A DNA stretch of 34,588 nt from an uncultured Helicobacter sp. (lineage in GTDB: Bacteria > Campylobacterota > Campylobacteria > Campylobacterales > Helicobacteraceae): positions 1 through 34,588 of the forward strand of contig CASFZH010000023.1 of the NCBI GenBank assembly GCA_949299115.1, read 5' to 3'. Position numbers and translations under genes: made by a program. The first letter of the stretch is position 1. Each line of letters begins with the position of its first letter. The notes under the pieces are model-generated. The model saw only the letters and a program-made list of their open reading frames with translations. It had not been told where the DNA came from and did no database searches. This document shows positions 33,050 through 34,588 of this stretch, piece by piece.

Positions 33050-34588
33050 ATGCGATTTACACTGGTTACAAAAGCAATATTAAGTATTACCACTACATGC
33101 CTAATTGGTTTTATTGTTTTTGGTTTTTTACAATATTCGTATATCAAAGATGAGGTATTTCATGAAAATTTCTTAGAATATCAAGATAAATTAAACTCCA
33201 TAGATTCTATTCTTAATTCATATTTACATGAAAAGCAGTATATGGTTATACAACTCGCAAAAAATATAGTACACTATATTTATGATGAAGAGCGAATTGG
33301 AAATGAACTCTACTTATTAAAAGAAACTGGTGGATTTAATCTTGCTTATTTAGGAGTTTTAGAAACAGGTAGAATGTTAAGAAGTAATGGTAACCACGTT
33401 TTTCCACAGTCTGGATATGACCCACGAAAAAGAGATTGGTTTATTATAACAAAAAGTAAAAATAAAGATACAGTTTTGGGTGATGCGTGGATTTCTGCAA
33501 GCAATAAGGTACCAACTTTTGGTTTTGGTTCACCAATTTATATCAATAACCAATTCTATGGCATACTTGCTGCAGACATTGCATTGCGACCACTTAATAA
33601 TTACATAGCACAAGCAATTACTAATAACTACAATAATTTCAGTATCATAGGGATAGATTCTCAAAACAAAATTGTACTTAGCAATCAAGAGCATGATGTT
33701 TTCTCTACCAATGCACTATCCAAACAACTTTTAAACATCAAGTCTCAAAATAAATTTGTAGAATTGGATAATAATTTTGTAATTTGTCGCATTAATGATT
33801 TAACAAATTGGAATATCTGCATACTAGCAGATAAGCAAATAATATATGATAAAATTAAAAAAGATATTATTTCTTTTTCTATTAAATTTTGTATCTTTAT
33901 TATCATTTTAATGACAGTAATGAATATTATTATGAGAATAATAATTGCCCCTCTTACACCAATCAAAGAAGCTATTATTGACTTCTTTGATTATCTTCAT
34001 GCTAAAACCACACATATACGAGATATTCATATAAATACAAAAGACGAATTCGGTGAAATAGCAAAAGTCTTACACACAAACATTATAAAATCACAACAAA
34101 ACTTTGAGAAAGATAAGGCAGTGGTACAGGGAGCACTTAATGCCTTAAGTCAAGCTAAAGAAGGTAATTTTACAGTAACCATAACACAAATTGCTGCAAA
34201 TTCACAGCTCAATGAATTAAAACAATACATTAATGATACCCTACAAACAATTGCACATTCTTTTCAATCCATTACACAAACTTTAGATATCCTTAAAAAT
34301 AATGATTTTACACATAGGGCTATGGAAGGTAACGCAAAAGGTGCTTTTTTGAACGTATTGAGTGGCATTAACGGACTTGGTAACTCTTTACAAGTCATGT
34401 TACAAACTTCTTCAAATTTTGCTGATTCTCTCAATGAGCAAAGTTCGGAATTAGAACAAGTAGTAACAAATCTCACACAAGTAAGCGATACACAAGCAAG
34501 CTCTTTAGAACAAACAGCCACAGCAGTAGAACAAATCACTTCTTCTATGCAAAGTGTGAGTGGTAGAACTAATGAAGTGATAGGACAA
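33050..34588 (+). CDS. Methyl-accepting chemotaxis protein with Cache sensor (3' end cut)
   Basis: Transmembrane chemoreceptor that signals to CheA-CheW; 513 codons lie in the window and the frame is open at its right edge. TM1 at about 8-30; a periplasmic double-Cache sensor with the typical YDPRKRDWF and AADIALRPL; TM2 at about 270-298; then a HAMP domain and two further HAMP-like units (GNFTVTITQIAANSQLNELK and NDFTHRAMEGNAKGAFLNVL) before the coiled-coil signalling domain begins with SSLEQTATAVEQITSSMQ. YDP-R-R-W is the mark of the amino/organic acid-binding Cache class, but the ligand cannot be told from this. The ATG follows AGGA by seven bases. Confidence 0.92.
   Translation, partial: MRFTLVTKAILSITTTCLIGFIVFGFLQYSYIKDEVFHENFLEYQDKLNSIDSILNSYLHEKQYMVIQLAKNIVHYIYDEERIGNELYLLKETGGFNLAYLGVLETGRMLRSNGNHVFPQSGYDPRKRDWFIITKSKNKDTVLGDAWISASNKVPTFGFGSPIYINNQFYGILAADIALRPLNNYIAQAITNNYNNFSIIGIDSQNKIVLSNQEHDVFSTNALSKQLLNIKSQNKFVELDNNFVICRINDLTNWNICILADKQIIYDKIKKDIISFSIKFCIFIIILMTVMNIIMRIIIAPLTPIKEAIIDFFDYLHAKTTHIRDIHINTKDEFGEIAKVLHTNIIKSQQNFEKDKAVVQGALNALSQAKEGNFTVTITQIAANSQLNELKQYINDTLQTIAHSFQSITQTLDILKNNDFTHRAMEGNAKGAFLNVLSGINGLGNSLQVMLQTSSNFADSLNEQSSELEQVVTNLTQVSDTQASSLEQTATAVEQITSSMQSVSGRTNEVIGQ

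Noticed and set aside
34264..34539. A minus-strand frame rich in Cys and Ser
   Set aside because: Antisense to the chemoreceptor signalling region; the composition follows from its repetitive helical codons.
1..34588. Mobile elements, CRISPR arrays, phage genes, restriction or toxin systems
   Set aside because: No transposase, integrase, regularly spaced repeats, or defence-related domains were seen on either strand.

Overview
The window is an AT-rich, densely coded piece of bacterial chromosome from the Campylobacterota, most likely an enterohepatic-type Helicobacter. The evidence is the gene set: an LPP20-family lipoprotein, FlgS, FliP, an orphan FlhB C-terminal paralogue, an LptE of the Helicobacter/Campylobacter type, an exbB-exbD-tonB cluster, a small Helicobacter-style outer-membrane protein and a Cache chemoreceptor. 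Promoters look like the extended -10 type (TGnTATAAT) with no clear -35. The presence of metX and a MetF-like protein argues against H. pylori, which is a methionine auxotroph. No insertion sequence, phage gene, CRISPR array or toxin-antitoxin pair was seen.

Layout. 1-5.1 kb: dapD (lysine and peptidoglycan precursor), a small outer-membrane barrel and the FlhB-C paralogue on the minus strand, lptE on the plus strand, a non-coding stretch with two hairpins, then mraY (minus). 5.3-9.3 kb (plus): gpmI, an M23-fold protein that has lost its zinc ligands, and fliP. 9.5-11.9 kb (minus): tonB, exbD, exbB and the LPP20-type lipoprotein. 12.9-16.6 kb (minus): panB and a copper-type P-ATPase with an unusual Cys/Met/His-rich insert. 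17.0 kb: a small membrane protein of unknown function behind a perfect palindrome. 18.2-25.0 kb (minus): hypC, a 57-residue Cys-rich lipoprotein, flgS, a double-PDZ protein, ybaB/ebfC, panD and topA. 25.1-27.8 kb (plus): rodA and metX. 28.9-32.0 kb (minus): a MetF-like protein, tRNA-Pro(GGG), ftsY and a thioredoxin-fold lipoprotein. 32.2 kb to the end (plus): a secreted protein of unknown function and a chemoreceptor cut by the window edge.

How the genes fit together. Envelope building recurs: dapD, mraY, rodA and the M23 pseudo-peptidase for the wall, lptE for LPS, ftsY for membrane insertion. Flagellar and chemotaxis functions are scattered (fliP, the FlhB-C paralogue, flgS, the chemoreceptor). 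Pantothenate (panB, panD) and methionine/folate (metX, metF-like) genes are split across the window. Metal handling is represented by TonB-ExbBD, the copper ATPase and a solitary hypC.

I did not find a clear new multi-gene system. The best leads are the degenerate M23 protein, the metal-rich insert and palindromic operator of the copper ATPase, the small Cys-rich lipoprotein, several perfect palindromes at promoters, and homopolymer tracts that could act as slippage switches at the outer-membrane protein, chemoreceptor, panD and ybaB genes.
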